42,790 nt of DNA from Thioalbus denitrificans (GTDB lineage: Bacteria > Pseudomonadota > Gammaproteobacteria > DSM-26407). Both the position numbers and the translations under genes were made by a program. The stretch lies in assembly GCF_003337735.1 (NCBI RefSeq), contig NZ_QPJY01000004.1:207089-249878 (forward strand), in the 5' to 3' direction. The notes under the pieces are model-generated. The model searched no databases, was not told the origin of the DNA, and saw only the letters and a program-made list of their open reading frames with translations. Positions 23,088 through 32,387 of this stretch are shown in pieces (positions within the stretch are counted from its first letter, which is position 1; each line of letters begins with the position of its first letter).

Positions 23088-23416
23088 GGCATGGCCTCGA
23101 ACGCCGCCTCGGCGGTCGCCTTGCGAATACGGAGCCGCAGCTCGCAGTAGCCGTTCTCCACCATCGGCTCGTCCCCGCAGCCGCAGTTCCCCACGGTTTC
23201 GGTGTAGAACAGGCCGACGTTGACCCGGATGGAGTCCCCCTCCTCCACAGCGCCCAGGACCGTCGCCGTGACAGCGCCGAAATCGGCATAACCGCCACGG
23301 GGACTCAGCTCCGCAAGCGGCAGACCGGCGGGGCCGAGGCACGCAATTTCCCGGCACAGCGTCTGCGCGAAGGCTTCCGTACGCCAGGCGTCGCGGGATT
23401 CAGGGAATCTGGGCAT
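23084..23416 (-). CDS. Unknown 110-residue protein with CGCGDEP motif
   Basis: No family recognised with confidence. The N-terminal half is helical (WRTEAFAQTLCREIACL). The C-terminal half is beta-rich and carries VGNCGCGDEPMVENGYCELRL, a Cys-rich acidic loop that could bind metal, followed by a basic helix. It reads as cytoplasmic (no signal peptide). The gene is translationally coupled to the ankyrin-like gene by a 4-bp overlap and starts 5 bp after the GNAT remnant. Confidence 0.7.
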   Translation of the reverse strand: MPRFPESRDAWRTEAFAQTLCREIACLGPAGLPLAELSPRGGYADFGAVTATVLGAVEEGDSIRVNVGLFYTETVGNCGCGDEPMVENGYCELRLRIRKATAEAAFEAMP

Positions 23417-23421
23417 CGGCG

Positions 23422-23646
23422 TCAGGCCACGGCCCGGGTCAGCAGGACGAGGTCGCCCGTATAGGGATGGCACGGGTGGGGCACGACGGCGCGCCGCTCG
23501 ACGACGCGGTAGCCGAGGCGTTCGTAGAGCCGGAGGGCGCCCTGGTTCTGCTCGAACACCTCGATGCTCGCCAGGGAGCAGCCCGCCGCTTGCGCCAGCT
23601 CCGCGAGCGCACGGCAGTCCGCCCTGGTCGCCTTCCGGATATGCAT
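23422..23646 (-). pseudogene. GNAT acetyltransferase remnant with internal deletion
   Basis: A 74-codon frame joins a GNAT N-terminus (MHIRKATRADCRALAELAQA) to a GNAT C-terminus (SIEVFEQNQGALRLYERLGY and PHPCHPYTGDLVLLTR). The roughly 100 residues that normally lie between, including the acetyl-CoA-binding Q/R-x-x-G-x-G/A loop, are absent. The frame is kept, so a single in-frame deletion is the simplest explanation. The product cannot bind acetyl-CoA in the usual way and is probably non-functional. The following two genes remain intact downstream. Confidence 0.8.
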
Positions 23647-23783
23647 GGTCGTCCACCCGCCTGGAATCTTCGGGAACCGCCCGGCCATCCGCTCACCCCC
23701 GCGACCGGGACCGGTACGCTCCCTATATGGCAGACAGGGGCTGCGGCGGCAAACGCCGGTGACAATGGTTTGCAATGATTCAG

Positions 23784-23906
23784 TTGCCGGTTGCCGGTAT
23801 CCAGTCGCCGGGCGCGGGTCCGGCCGCCACGAATCCCGGTGCAGGCCGCGGCAAGTGCGCAGCTGTCACCCGGCAACTGGCAACTGGCAACTGGCAACTG
23901 GCAACT
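23784..23906. repeat. Intergenic core bounded by inverted 7-bp tandem repeats
   Basis: Left side: two TTGCCGG units at 23784-23797. Right side: five perfect GGCAACT units at 23872-23906, whose complement reads TTGCCAG. The two sides are inverted relative to each other around a roughly 75-bp core. The right array ends 3 bp before the glnS stop codon. Confidence 0.8.
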
Positions 23907-23909
23907 ACC

Positions 23910-25595
23910 CTAGCGTCCCTCCTGCTTCGCCCAGGAGTCCCGCAGCGTGACGGTCCGGTTGAAGACCAGGCCACCCTCATTGCTGTCCCGGCTGTCGACG
24001 CAGAAGTAGCCTTCGCGCTCGAACTGGAAGCGGTCGCCGGCCCCGGCGCCGGCGAGCACGGGCTCGAGCTTGCAACCGGTGAGGACCTGGAGTGAGACCG
24101 GGTTGAGGTGCTCGATGAAGTCCTCCGCCCCCTTGCCCGGGATGGGTTGACTGAAGAGCCGGTCGTAGAGGCGCACCTCGGCATCGACGGCGTGCCGGGC
24201 GGAGACCCAGTGGATGACGCCGCGGGGCTTGATGCCCTCGGGGTTGCCCTCCAGGCTCTCGGGGAAGCAGGTGCAGCGCAGCTCGGAGAGCTCGCCGTTG
24301 TGCTCCCTCACCACCTCGTCGCAGCGGATGACGTAGGCGTTGCGCAGACGGACCGCCTCCCCCTTCACCAGACGCTTGTAGCTCCTGGGCGCCTCCTCGC
24401 GGAAGTCGTCACGGTCGATCCAGATCTCGGCGGAGAAGGGGATCCTGCGGCTGCCGAAGGCAGGATCCTTGGGGTGGTTGGCGGCTTCCAGCCACTCCTC
24501 GGCCAGGGCCAGGTAGTTGGTGAGGACCACCTTGAGCGGGCGCAGCACGGCCATGCGCCGGGGGGCGCTGCGGTCGAGGTCCTCGCGCACGCTGTTCTCC
24601 AGCACGCCCATCTCGGTGGTGCTGTCGGACTTGGTGACGCCGATGCGCTCGCAGAAATCGCGCACCGCAGCCGGCGTGTAGCCGCGCCGGCGCAGGCCGG
24701 CGATGGTGGGCATGCGCGGGTCGTCCCAGCCGCTGACGAAGCCCTCCTGCACCAGACGGGTGAGCTTGCGCTTGCTCATCACCGTGTACTGGAGGTTGAG
24801 GCGGGCGAACTCGTACTGGCGCGGGCGCGCCGGGGCGCTGACGTGCTCCACCGCCCAGTCGTAGAGGGGGCGGTGATCCTCGAACTCCAGGGTGCAGATG
24901 GAGTGGGTAATCCCCTCGATGGCGTCGGACAGCGGATGGGTGTAGTCGTACATGGGGTAGATGCACCACTCGGCGCCGGTCTGGTGGTGAATCACCCCGT
25001 GGCGGATCCGGTAGAGCACCGGGTCGCGCAGGTTCAGGTTGGGCGAGGCCATGTCGATCTTCGCCCGCAGGGTGCGGCTGCCGTCCGGGAACTCGCCGGC
25101 CCGCATGCGCCGGAAGAGATCCAGGTTCTCCTCCACGCCGCGGTTGCGGTAGGGACTCTCCTTCCCCGGCTCGGTGAGGGTCCCGCGGTGGGCGCGCATC
25201 GACTCGGCGTCGAGATCGCAGACGTAGGCCAGCCCCTTCCCGATCAGTTCCACGGCGAAGTCGTAGAGCTTCTCGAAGTAGTCGGAGGCATAGTAGAGGC
25301 GCTCCTCCCAGTCATAGCCCAGCCAGCGCACGTCCTCCTTGATGGACTCGACGAACTCCATGTTCTCCTTGTGGGGATTGGTGTCGTCGAAGCGCAGGTT
25401 GCACTTGCCGCCGTAGTCCCGCGCGATGCCGAAGTTGAGCACGATGGACTTGGCGTGGCCGATGTGGAGATAGCCGTTGGGCTCCGGCGGGAAACGGGTG
25501 TGCACCACGCCCCCCGGCACCCGGCCCGCGGCCAGGTCGGCGTCGATGATCTGGCGGATGAAGTTGCTCTTCTTTTCGGATTCGTTGGCAGCCAT
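23910..25595 (-). CDS. glnS: Glutaminyl-tRNA synthetase
   Basis: Class I synthetase charging tRNA-Gln. 561 residues, the usual bacterial length. The HIGH motif is at 44-47 ([12 protein letters not shown]), the KMSKS-equivalent is VMSKRK in the middle, and the C-terminal beta-barrel anticodon-binding domains end with [14 protein letters not shown]. The early [12 protein letters not shown] is diagnostic for GlnRS over GluRS. It lies next to gltX on the same strand, with 183 bp between them that carry an inverted-repeat element. Its presence implies direct Gln-tRNA charging rather than sole reliance on the GatCAB route. Confidence 0.98.
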   Translation of the reverse strand: MAANESEKKSNFIRQIIDADLAAGRVPGGVVHTRFPPEPNGYLHIGHAKSIVLNFGIARDYGGKCNLRFDDTNPHKENMEFVESIKEDVRWLGYDWEERLYYASDYFEKLYDFAVELIGKGLAYVCDLDAESMRAHRGTLTEPGKESPYRNRGVEENLDLFRRMRAGEFPDGSRTLRAKIDMASPNLNLRDPVLYRIRHGVIHHQTGAEWCIYPMYDYTHPLSDAIEGITHSICTLEFEDHRPLYDWAVEHVSAPARPRQYEFARLNLQYTVMSKRKLTRLVQEGFVSGWDDPRMPTIAGLRRRGYTPAAVRDFCERIGVTKSDSTTEMGVLENSVREDLDRSAPRRMAVLRPLKVVLTNYLALAEEWLEAANHPKDPAFGSRRIPFSAEIWIDRDDFREEAPRSYKRLVKGEAVRLRNAYVIRCDEVVREHNGELSELRCTCFPESLEGNPEGIKPRGVIHWVSARHAVDAEVRLYDRLFSQPIPGKGAEDFIEHLNPVSLQVLTGCKLEPVLAGAGAGDRFQFEREGYFCVDSRDSNEGGLVFNRTVTLRDSWAKQEGR

Positions 25596-25623
25596 GGTGA
25601 CCGGGGTTCCGATTTGTTTTTAA

Positions 25624-25766
25624 ACCGCAGATTGACGTTGATTGGCGTGAATTCGTCAGGGGTCAACCGGGCGCCGGAGTAATACCACTGACGCGGAAAA
25701 CCTCACCCTTACCTCAGACACCCTGCGTCTCCAATCAATCAACGTCAATCCATGTCAATCTGCGGT
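25624..25766. repeat. 143-bp element with inverted 10-nt-period arms (glnS-gltX gap)
   Basis: Perfect 13-bp inverted ends ACCGCAGATTGAC (25624-25636; complement 25754-25766). Inside each arm the sequence continues as degenerate 10-mers ending in GATT/GAATT. It fills nearly the whole gap between glnS and gltX. The same arm sequence bounds the element at 35873-36125. Confidence 0.88.
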
Positions 25767-25778
25767 CGCTGATTGTCT

Positions 25779-27200
25779 TTAGTAATTGCCGGCCTCGGCG
25801 GCACGGCCCTTGACGAAGCCGATGGCGCGGTCGACGCGGCGCAGGGTCGCCTCGCGGCCCACCAGGTGGAGGGTAACGTCGATGCCGGGCGAGGCGGCGC
25901 GGCCCACGACGGCGACCCGCAGCGGCTGGGCCACCTTCCCCATGCCGAGTTCCAGGGCTGCGGAGACCTCCGCCACGCAGCCATGGATGGCCTCGGGGGT
26001 CCACTCGGGCAGGGCCGCGAGGGCGGCGCGGACCCGCTCCAGCGGCTCCAGGGCCACGGGGCGCAGGTGCTTCTTCGCCGAGGTCTCGTCGTAGTCCTCG
26101 AAGTCACGGTAGAAGAAGGAGCTCAGCTCGGCCATCTCCACCAGGGTCTTGGCCCGCTCCTGCATGGCCTTGACCACCTCGATGAGCGCCGGGCCCTCGC
26201 AGGGATCGATGCCCAGCGCCCCGATGTGGGGGCTCAGCAGGTGGGCGATGCGCGCCGGGTCGTCGTTCTTGATGTAGTGCTGGTTGAGCCACTGCAGCTT
26301 CTCCATGTTGAAGCTGGAGGCGGCCTTGTTGACATCGGTGACGTCGAACTTCTGGATCAGCTCGTCGAGGGAGAAGATCTCCTGGTCCCCATGGGACCAG
26401 CCGAGCCGGGCCAGGTAGTTGATGAGCGCCTCCGGCAGGTAGCCGTCGTCGCGGAACTGCATGACGCTGACCGCGCCGTGGCGCTTGGACAGGCGCGAGC
26501 CATCCGGACCCAGGATCATGGGCACGTGGGCGTAGCTGGGCGTGTCCCGGCCCATGGCGCGCAGGATGTTGATCTGGCGCGGGGTGTTGTTGATGTGGTC
26601 GTCACCGCGGATGACGTGGGTGATGCCCATGTCGGCGTCGTCCACCACCACCGTCAGGTTGTAGGTGGGGCTGCCGTCGCTGCGCAGCAGGATCAGGTCG
26701 TCCAGCTCGTCGTTGCTGATGGTGATGCGACCGCGGATGAGATCGTCGAACTCCACCACCCCGTCCTGGGGGTTCCTCAGGCGCACCACGTAGGGCTGGC
26801 CCTCGGGGTGGTCGGTGCGATGGCGGCAGTGGCCGTCGTAGCGCGGCTTGAGCTTGTTGGCCATCTGCTCCTCGCGCAGCGCCTCGAGACGCTCCCTGGA
26901 GCAGTAGCACCTGTAGGCCTTGTCCTCCGCCAGCAGCTTGTCCACCACCGCCCGGTACTCGCCGAAGCGATGGGTCTGGTAGAAGGGGCCCTCGTCGTAG
27001 TCGAGCCCCAGCCAGGTCATCCCCTCGAGGATGGCGTTCACCGACTCGATGGTGGAGCGCTCCAGGTCGGTGTCCTCGATGCGCAGGACGAATCGGCCGC
27101 CGTGCTTGCGGGCATGGAGCCAGGAAAAGAGGGCGGTTCTCGCGCCGCCGACATGGAGGTAGCCGGTAGGACTGGGCGCGAAGCGGGTGACAGTGGTCAT
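25779..27200 (-). CDS. gltX: Glutamyl-tRNA synthetase
   Basis: Class I synthetase charging tRNA-Glu. 473 residues. The N-terminus [21 protein letters not shown] carries the HIGH-equivalent HVGG at 16-19. [10 protein letters not shown] is the KMSKS-equivalent. A Cys-rich segment ([10 protein letters not shown] and GHCRHR) is the zinc-binding region of many GluRS enzymes. The C-terminus is the all-helical anticodon-binding domain of bacterial GluRS. ATG 27200 was chosen because family homology starts there. Adjacent to glnS on the same strand. Confidence 0.98.
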   Translation of the reverse strand: MTTVTRFAPSPTGYLHVGGARTALFSWLHARKHGGRFVLRIEDTDLERSTIESVNAILEGMTWLGLDYDEGPFYQTHRFGEYRAVVDKLLAEDKAYRCYCSRERLEALREEQMANKLKPRYDGHCRHRTDHPEGQPYVVRLRNPQDGVVEFDDLIRGRITISNDELDDLILLRSDGSPTYNLTVVVDDADMGITHVIRGDDHINNTPRQINILRAMGRDTPSYAHVPMILGPDGSRLSKRHGAVSVMQFRDDGYLPEALINYLARLGWSHGDQEIFSLDELIQKFDVTDVNKAASSFNMEKLQWLNQHYIKNDDPARIAHLLSPHIGALGIDPCEGPALIEVVKAMQERAKTLVEMAELSSFFYRDFEDYDETSAKKHLRPVALEPLERVRAALAALPEWTPEAIHGCVAEVSAALELGMGKVAQPLRVAVVGRAASPGIDVTLHLVGREATLRRVDRAIGFVKGRAAEAGNY

Positions 27201-27299
27201 GATGGTATCGGGTCGTCGCAAGCGGAGAGGAAAGCGGATCATTTTAACCGCGACGCCCCGGGGCCGCCACCTGACCGATTTCCGGAACTCTACGGGCTG

Positions 27300-27487
27300 C
27301 CGCAGAGGACACAGAGGGCGCAGAGAGATGTGCGGGTCATGGCAGGGCCGGCGCGGCTTCCGCAACGGACAACCGGAGGCCGTCTCCCGGGCATACCCGC
27401 CTGCACCCCGGCAACGTCCCCGCAGCGGTTCACCGGGGCGCGGGCATGGCCGTGTCCCCCGCTCCGTGGCCGCTGTGTCCTCTGGGG
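27300..27487. repeat. Intergenic core bounded by inverted 9-nt-period arms
   Basis: Left arm CCGCAGAGGACACAG (27300-27314) continues with degenerate 9-mers up to 27330. Right arm 27473-27487 is its complement with one mismatch (14/15). The core is about 160 bp, GC-rich, without a gene. It lies between the gltX start and the 3' end of the M14-family gene. Confidence 0.75.
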
Positions 27488-27516
27488 CTCCAGGGTGAAC
27501 GGACGTCCCGGGCGGC

Positions 27517-28536
27517 TCAGGCCGAGGCGGCGGCCTGGACCGGGTCGATGCGCTCCATGACGTAGCAGAGGCAGTCCTGGCGGATCACGGTGGCGTCGAG
27601 GGTCAGCATCGAGGGCATGAGCGGCCGCAGCAGCCGGACCTGGCCCTGGGCCAGGCCGAAGTAGCGGGCGGTCACATTGCGCCCCGCCTCGTCCACGGCG
27701 ACGAGGCCCGTTCCCCGGGTCCCTTCGGGCCGGGTGGCGAGTACCGTGTCGGCCGGCAGTTCACGGAAATTCAGGTGGTCCATGTCCCCCGGGAAGCAGA
27801 GGGACTCCCCGCACTCGCCGAAACCGAAGCGCAGCCCCTGTTCCACCTCCACCCGGGCCACGGTGTGGAACAGGTCGAGGTCGTGGGCCGCCACCGGGTG
27901 CTCGGGCAGGGCCGCCAGGTGCAGGCAGGCATCGAGAAAGTCGGTGGCCCGCTCCACCCCCAGGGGGTCGCGGGACTTGCCGCACTCCAGGGTCACCGCC
28001 GGGCACAATTCGGCGAAGGCCCGCGACTGTACCGTGTCCGGCTGGGTGAAATAGACCACGGTACGGCCGAACAGCGCCGCCAGGTGCAGGAACCGGTGGT
28101 CCAGGTGGTTGACGCAGCCGTAGTGGGGATTGACCCCGGTGTTGTTGTGCACGTCGACGCTGACAAAAGGGCGGCGCGGACGCATCTCCTCGATGACCCG
28201 GCGGGCCATGGCGTGCTCCGGGGTGGGACCGGGCTTCCAGATGCGGTTGAAGTCGGGCTGTCCGGGCAGATGACGGAGCCCGTCGCGGGCGGCGGCCACG
28301 TTGCCGATGAAAACCGACAGCGCCCGCGGCAATTCCACCCCCACGTAGCGGCGCAGCAGCGCCTGCAGGGCCAGCAGGCCGCTGACCTCGTTGCCGTGCA
28401 GCAGGGTGGAGATGAACAGCGGCTGTTCCCGGCGCCCGGGAAGATGGATCAGGGTCGGGCCGTCGAGCACGCGATGCAGATCGAGCGGATCCACATCCAG
28501 CAGCCCCGGCGGCAGCTGGTCGATGACGTTCAGCAT
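27517..28536 (-). CDS. M14-family aspartoacylase/succinylglutamate-desuccinylase-like deacylase
   Basis: A 339-residue zinc hydrolase. The metal site is LLHGNE (His47, Glu50) and SVDVHNNTG (His130). LECGKSRDP supplies the likely catalytic Glu. The C-terminal beta domain fits AstE/aspartoacylase relatives, which cleave N-acyl or amide bonds of amino-acid derivatives. ATG 28536 is preceded by GGGGAG and overlaps the upstream ligase stop by 7 bp (ATGCTGA), so the two genes are translationally coupled. Opposing ligase and deacylase activities on one gamma-glutamyl or amino-acid amide are suggested; the substrate is unknown. Confidence 0.85.
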   Translation of the reverse strand: MLNVIDQLPPGLLDVDPLDLHRVLDGPTLIHLPGRREQPLFISTLLHGNEVSGLLALQALLRRYVGVELPRALSVFIGNVAAARDGLRHLPGQPDFNRIWKPGPTPEHAMARRVIEEMRPRRPFVSVDVHNNTGVNPHYGCVNHLDHRFLHLAALFGRTVVYFTQPDTVQSRAFAELCPAVTLECGKSRDPLGVERATDFLDACLHLAALPEHPVAAHDLDLFHTVARVEVEQGLRFGFGECGESLCFPGDMDHLNFRELPADTVLATRPEGTRGTGLVAVDEAGRNVTARYFGLAQGQVRLLRPLMPSMLTLDATVIRQDCLCYVMERIDPVQAAASA

Positions 28537-29966
28537 AAAACTCCCCATTCATGCACGGGCAGTCCCTGCTGCTGGTGCTCGAGGTAGGCCAGAGTGAGGG
28601 CCTCCATGTCGCGTCCATGGCGGGCGACATAGTCGAGCTGCCACTGGGCGCCCGTGCGCCCGGTGCGGGTGCGGGCCTCGATGATATCCAGGCACTCGTC
28701 CGTGTCACCGGGGTCGATGTCGAGCCGCTGCAGGCCCTTGCGGGCGAGCGGCAGAAGCGTTTCCAGCACCAGGGCGCGCAGCGGCACCTCGCGCCCGTCG
28801 AGCCAGCGCACCTGGGCGGCCAGACCGTAGCGGGCGGCGGCGTAGAAGTTCTCCCGCGCCGTCTGGAAATCGATGCGCGCCTCGGGCGGTTCGGGCGCGG
28901 CGGCGAGCGCCTGCGCCAGGCCGTAGTAGAAGGCGGCGTTGGCGATGGCGTCCGGAACGCTCGGACCGGCGGGGATGACCCGGTGCTCGATGCGCAGGTG
29001 CGGCGTGCCGTCCCCGTCGAAGCCGATGAGCGGCCGGATCCAGCGCCAGATGGTGCCATTGTGGAGCCGCAGGTGGTAGAGCCGCTCGGGCGGCTCGGAC
29101 TCGCACATGGGCAGGAGCACAGGGTAGCAGTCCCGGTTCTCGGCGAACAACTCGAACAGGCTCTCGCGCACATAGCCGCTGCCGAAGGTGACCCGCGGGT
29201 TGGGACCGCCGCCGGCCTCCTCCCCGCCCACCGCCACCGCCTGCTCGAATACCGGTACGCGGGTTTCCTGCCACAGTTTGCGGCCGAACAGGAACGGCGA
29301 GTTGGCGGCCACCGCCACGGTGGGCGCGGCGGCCACCACCGAGGCGTTGAACAGGCGCGCGGCGGACGCTTCCGGGGTCTGCAGATGGAGCTGGAAAGAG
29401 GTGGTGGCCGCTTCCAGCATCACATCGGGCTGGCGGATGCGGAGCAGTTCCGCGCCGCGCACCTCCAGCTCCAGGGGCCGTCCCTGGCGCAGCCGCAGCA
29501 CCTGCTCGTTGAGGGCGCGGTAGCGCTGCAGGGGTGACATGCTGTGGAGCCCGAGATCCTCCTCGCGCAGGCTGGGCAGGGTGCCAATCATGGCCAGCCT
29601 GGAGCCGAAGCGGGACGCGACCTCGTTGCACCGGGCCCAGATGGCGTCGAGGGAATCGCGCATCCGCCCCAGCGCCGCGCCCTCCAGCGGCCGCTGACGG
29701 GTATTGATTTCGACGTTGTAGACGGAGAGTTCGGGAACCACCAGCGGGCTGCCGAGCGCATCGAGGTACTCGGCATTCATGGCCGCGGGCCGTCCGTCGG
29801 CGCTCACCAGCCACGCCTCCAGCTCGAATCCCGCCACGCAACCGGTGGTGTCGAAACGCGCCTCCCGGAACCATGTCTCGAGCAGTGCGGTCTCCTCGGC
29901 GAGCCGGGTCCCGAACTGCTCGAAATCCTGGCGCCGGAACCGGCTCGTACTGATCTCCTGGCCCAT
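28530..29966 (-). CDS. GCS2-type carboxylate-amine ligase
   Basis: A 478-residue protein of the glutamate-cysteine ligase family 2 fold. FELEAWLVSADGRP near residue 47 is the GCS2 start motif (substrate and Mg contacts by the Glu pair). Other family landmarks are VPELSVYNVEINT near 85, MIGTLPSL near 127, EAATTSFQLHLQ near 190 and ANSPFLFGR. It is longer than YbdK-type enzymes. It would ATP-dependently join a carboxylate to an amine, as gamma-glutamyl ligases do. Whether it makes gamma-glutamylcysteine or another amide is unclear. Translational coupling to the M14 deacylase suggests one small pathway. Confidence 0.83.
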   Translation of the reverse strand: MGQEISTSRFRRQDFEQFGTRLAEETALLETWFREARFDTTGCVAGFELEAWLVSADGRPAAMNAEYLDALGSPLVVPELSVYNVEINTRQRPLEGAALGRMRDSLDAIWARCNEVASRFGSRLAMIGTLPSLREEDLGLHSMSPLQRYRALNEQVLRLRQGRPLELEVRGAELLRIRQPDVMLEAATTSFQLHLQTPEASAARLFNASVVAAAPTVAVAANSPFLFGRKLWQETRVPVFEQAVAVGGEEAGGGPNPRVTFGSGYVRESLFELFAENRDCYPVLLPMCESEPPERLYHLRLHNGTIWRWIRPLIGFDGDGTPHLRIEHRVIPAGPSVPDAIANAAFYYGLAQALAAAPEPPEARIDFQTARENFYAAARYGLAAQVRWLDGREVPLRALVLETLLPLARKGLQRLDIDPGDTDECLDIIEARTRTGRTGAQWQLDYVARHGRDMEALTLAYLEHQQQGLPVHEWGVLC

Positions 29967-30120
29967 GCCCGCCCCGCTTCGTGTTGTATTGTTGTAATGC
30001 CGCCGTGGTCACCCGCCATCGGCGCTTCACCGGGTGACCGTCGGCAACGTCGCTACAGCGGTCCGCTCTGGTTAGAATGTTGCCTCTCTACACCCTGCAG
30101 GGCAATGTAAAATCAACACC

Positions 30121-30732
30121 ATGGCTACATGCGACATCACGGGCATCATCCTCGCCGGCGGGCGCGGCACCCGCATGGGCGGCCGCGACAAGGGGCTGGT
30201 GGCGCTGGCGGAGCGCCCACTGGTGGCGCACGTGGTGGACCGCCTGCGGCCCCAGGTGGAGACCATCGTCATCAGCGCCAACCGCAACCGTGAGCGCTAT
30301 GCCGGCCTGGGCTACCCGGTCGTCGCCGATGCCACGCCCGATTTCCCCGGCCCGCTGGCAGGCATCGCCAGCGCGGGCGCCATGGCGGGGACCCGGTGGC
30401 TGCTGGTCACCCCCTGCGACACGCCACACCTGCCCACCGACCTGGCGGAGCGCCTCCTGGCGGCCTGCGCGGCACAGCACCGCCCCCTTGCCGTCGCCCA
30501 CGACGGTGCGCGCCTGCAGCCACTGTTCCTCCTGCTTCGGCGGGAGTTGCTGGTCGACCTTGACGCCTTTCTCGCCGGCGGCGGACGGGCCGTCTACCGC
30601 TGGCTGGATTCGCAGCAGCCCGCGCAGGCCGATTTCTCCGACTGCCCGGCCGCCTTCGGGAATCTCAATGCACCCGCCGACGACGATCGCCTGGCGGCTC
30701 ACCACACGACCGAGGAAACGGCTACCACATGA
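30121..30732 (+). CDS. mobA: Molybdenum cofactor guanylyltransferase MobA
   Basis: Attaches GMP to Mo-molybdopterin to make the MGD cofactor used by nitrate and other DMSO-family reductases. 203 residues. The nucleotide-binding loop is GIILAGGRGTRMGGRDKGL (8-26), then PGPLAGIASA near 78 and TPCDTPHLP near 98, all typical of MobA. The ribosome site is weak. Its stop overlaps the mobB start by 4 bp, so they form an operon. This matches the denitrification genes at the other end of the window. Confidence 0.95.
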   Translation: MATCDITGIILAGGRGTRMGGRDKGLVALAERPLVAHVVDRLRPQVETIVISANRNRERYAGLGYPVVADATPDFPGPLAGIASAGAMAGTRWLLVTPCDTPHLPTDLAERLLAACAAQHRPLAVAHDGARLQPLFLLLRRELLVDLDAFLAGGGRAVYRWLDSQQPAQADFSDCPAAFGNLNAPADDDRLAAHHTTEETATT

Positions 30733-31265
30733 GTGATCTCGACGCCCCCGTGCCGCTGCTGGGCTTCGCCGCCTGGAGCGGCACGGGCAAGACCACGCTG
30801 CTGTGCGCCGTGCTGCCCCGCCTGCGCGCGGCGGGACTGCGGGTGGGTCTGGTGAAGCACGCCCATCACCACTTCGACATCGACCATCCGGGCAAGGACA
30901 GCTACGAGTTGCGCCAGGCGGGCGCCGGCCAGGTGCTGGTGGCCTCGCGCCACCGCTGGGCGCTCATCCGGGAGACTCCCGAGTGCGGCAGCGACCCGGC
31001 GCTCGATGCGCTCATCGGGCAACTGGATCTCGGCCGGCTCGACCTGGTGCTGGTGGAAGGATTCCGCCACCTGCGCTTCCCCAAGATCGAACTGCACCGC
31101 CCCGTGCTGGGCAAGCCACTGCTCTACCCCGACGACGACTCCATCATCGCCATCGCCCACGACGGGGTGATCGATCCGCCCCCCTCCATCCCCAGCCTCT
31201 CCATCAACGAACCGGAGGCGGTGGCAGAGCTCATCATTCGCTACGTCAGGGAATGGAACCGCTGA
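30729..31265 (+). CDS. mobB: MobB, molybdopterin-guanine dinucleotide assembly GTPase
   Basis: 178-residue P-loop protein. The Walker A region is AAWSGTGKTTL (14-24). LRVGLVKHAHHHFDIDHPGKDSYELRQAG is the MobB signature segment, and LVEGFRHLRFPKIELHR is the conserved late motif. It assists MobA in cofactor maturation; not strictly essential in E. coli. Coupled to mobA by an ATGA overlap. Confidence 0.94.
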   Translation: MSDLDAPVPLLGFAAWSGTGKTTLLCAVLPRLRAAGLRVGLVKHAHHHFDIDHPGKDSYELRQAGAGQVLVASRHRWALIRETPECGSDPALDALIGQLDLGRLDLVLVEGFRHLRFPKIELHRPVLGKPLLYPDDDSIIAIAHDGVIDPPPSIPSLSINEPEAVAELIIRYVREWNR

Positions 31266-31856
31266 CCGGATCGCGGCTCGCCCGCTGCCCGGCTGCCGTT
31301 TGCGCCGGCGCCGGAATGTCGGGGTCGCACACTTTCCGGGTACGCCGGCAGCACCCCCGGATGCGCGGCAGGCCACTGCCGGCAACGCCTTTCACCACAC
31401 ACATCGCTGTTGTCCACAAATCCTGTGGATAACTTTGTGGATGCCTTGCGGAAACATGACGCAACTGCCCGTCAGCCGGTCGGCCGCAACAAATTGGTCA
31501 AAATTTGACCGACCGAATGGTTCAGACAGAAATCAACAAGTTACACTCGCATTATCATCAAACCCCGGGGGCCGGATTCCGATGCGTGACCGTTCCATGA
31601 CGGTTCGGGGCGGGATGTGCAAAAAGCTGCCACATGTCAACCAGCGGATGGTGATTCGTGCGGATACGGAACCGCAACGCCGAGGTGTCTGGGCAGACAG
31701 GGGAAAAAGCGGGGCTACGGCGGCATCCGGACCGGGGAACGGGGATCGCGGGAGTGGAAAACACGGATTCATGGACAGTCCCGGCGCCGCCCCGGCCGGA
31801 ACGGCGCTTGCCGGTCCCGCCTCCGGCCGGGCCTTGATCGGCGACTCACCCGGGGG
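31266..31856. other. 590-bp gap with DnaA-box-like sites and a palindrome
   Basis: No convincing gene. At 31410-31443 lie three DnaA-box-like 9-mers: TTGTCCACA (31410), TGTGGATAA (31424, an exact complement of TTATCCACA) and TTGTGGATG (31435). At 31496-31510 is the near-perfect palindrome GGTCAAA-A-TTTGACC within an A/T-rich stretch that continues to about 31570. The rest is featureless. Confidence 0.55.
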
Positions 31857-32387
31857 TCAGGTCTTCGCCCTGCGTCGGCGGGTTGATCGGGTCGTCGCCG
31901 GCTTCTTCTGCTTGCGCGCGTATTGACGTTCGAAGGCCGCCTCGGCCTGGGCCAGCATCCTCTGCCGGGAGGCGTTCTTGCGGGCCGTCTCCCGCTCCAG
32001 CGCCTCGCGGGCTTTCTGATAGGCAGCCTGCTCCGCGGACTTGAGCTGGTTGCGGAACTCCGTGGTCAGGTCGCGAATCTTCTGCCTGAGCGCCCGCTCC
32101 TTCTCGGTGGCCGCGCGTCGGATCTCCTTCATCCGCTCCTTCGCGGCCCGCTCACGCGCCGCGGCGCGCTGCAGGGAGGCGCGGAGCCGTTCCCCGGTCG
32201 CGGTCTTCTTCGGAGCCGTCTTCTTCGGAGCCGTCTTCTTCGGAGCCGTCTTCTTCGGTGCTGCCTTCTTCGGTGCTGCCTTCTTCGGTGCTGTCTTCTT
32301 CGGTGCCGCCTTCTTCGGCGCGGGATTCCGACTCGCAGCCCCGGCAGCTGCCGAGGTCACTGTATTCGTACGTTCTCTCTTCGCCAT
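31857..32387 (-). CDS. AlgP/histone-H1-like basic repeat protein
   Basis: 176-residue very basic protein. Residues 24-63 are eight tandem PKK[AT]A pentapeptides, like the C-terminal tails of AlgP and eukaryotic histone H1. The rest (about 70-165) is a charged helix rich in Ala, Arg, Lys and Glu, predicted to form a coiled coil (MKEIRRAATEKERALRQKIR). It probably binds DNA or RNA non-specifically as a nucleoid protein. GAGGAG lies 8 nt before ATG 32387; a longer frame lacks such a site. The repeats are at the N-terminal side, the reverse of AlgP. Confidence 0.82.
   Translation of the reverse strand: MAKRERTNTVTSAAAGAASRNPAPKKAAPKKTAPKKAAPKKAAPKKTAPKKTAPKKTAPKKTATGERLRASLQRAAARERAAKERMKEIRRAATEKERALRQKIRDLTTEFRNQLKSAEQAAYQKAREALERETARKNASRQRMLAQAEAAFERQYARKQKKPATTRSTRRRRAKT
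32199..32318 (-). repeat. 15-bp coding tandem repeat (PKK[AT]A)
   Basis: Eight in-frame 15-bp units within the H1-like gene, nearly identical at DNA level (plus strand TTCTTCGG[AT]GC[CT]G[CT]C). Copy changes keep the frame, so the length of the basic tail can vary between strains. Confidence 0.9.

Noticed and set aside
30000-30120. Moco riboswitch or FNR box before mobA
   Set aside because: No conserved riboswitch-like stems or TTGAT-N4-ATCAA site visible in this short divergent gap.
31266-31560. Chromosome origin (oriC)
   Set aside because: Only one exact DnaA box, no dnaA/dnaN/gidA or similar gene nearby, and no skew data.
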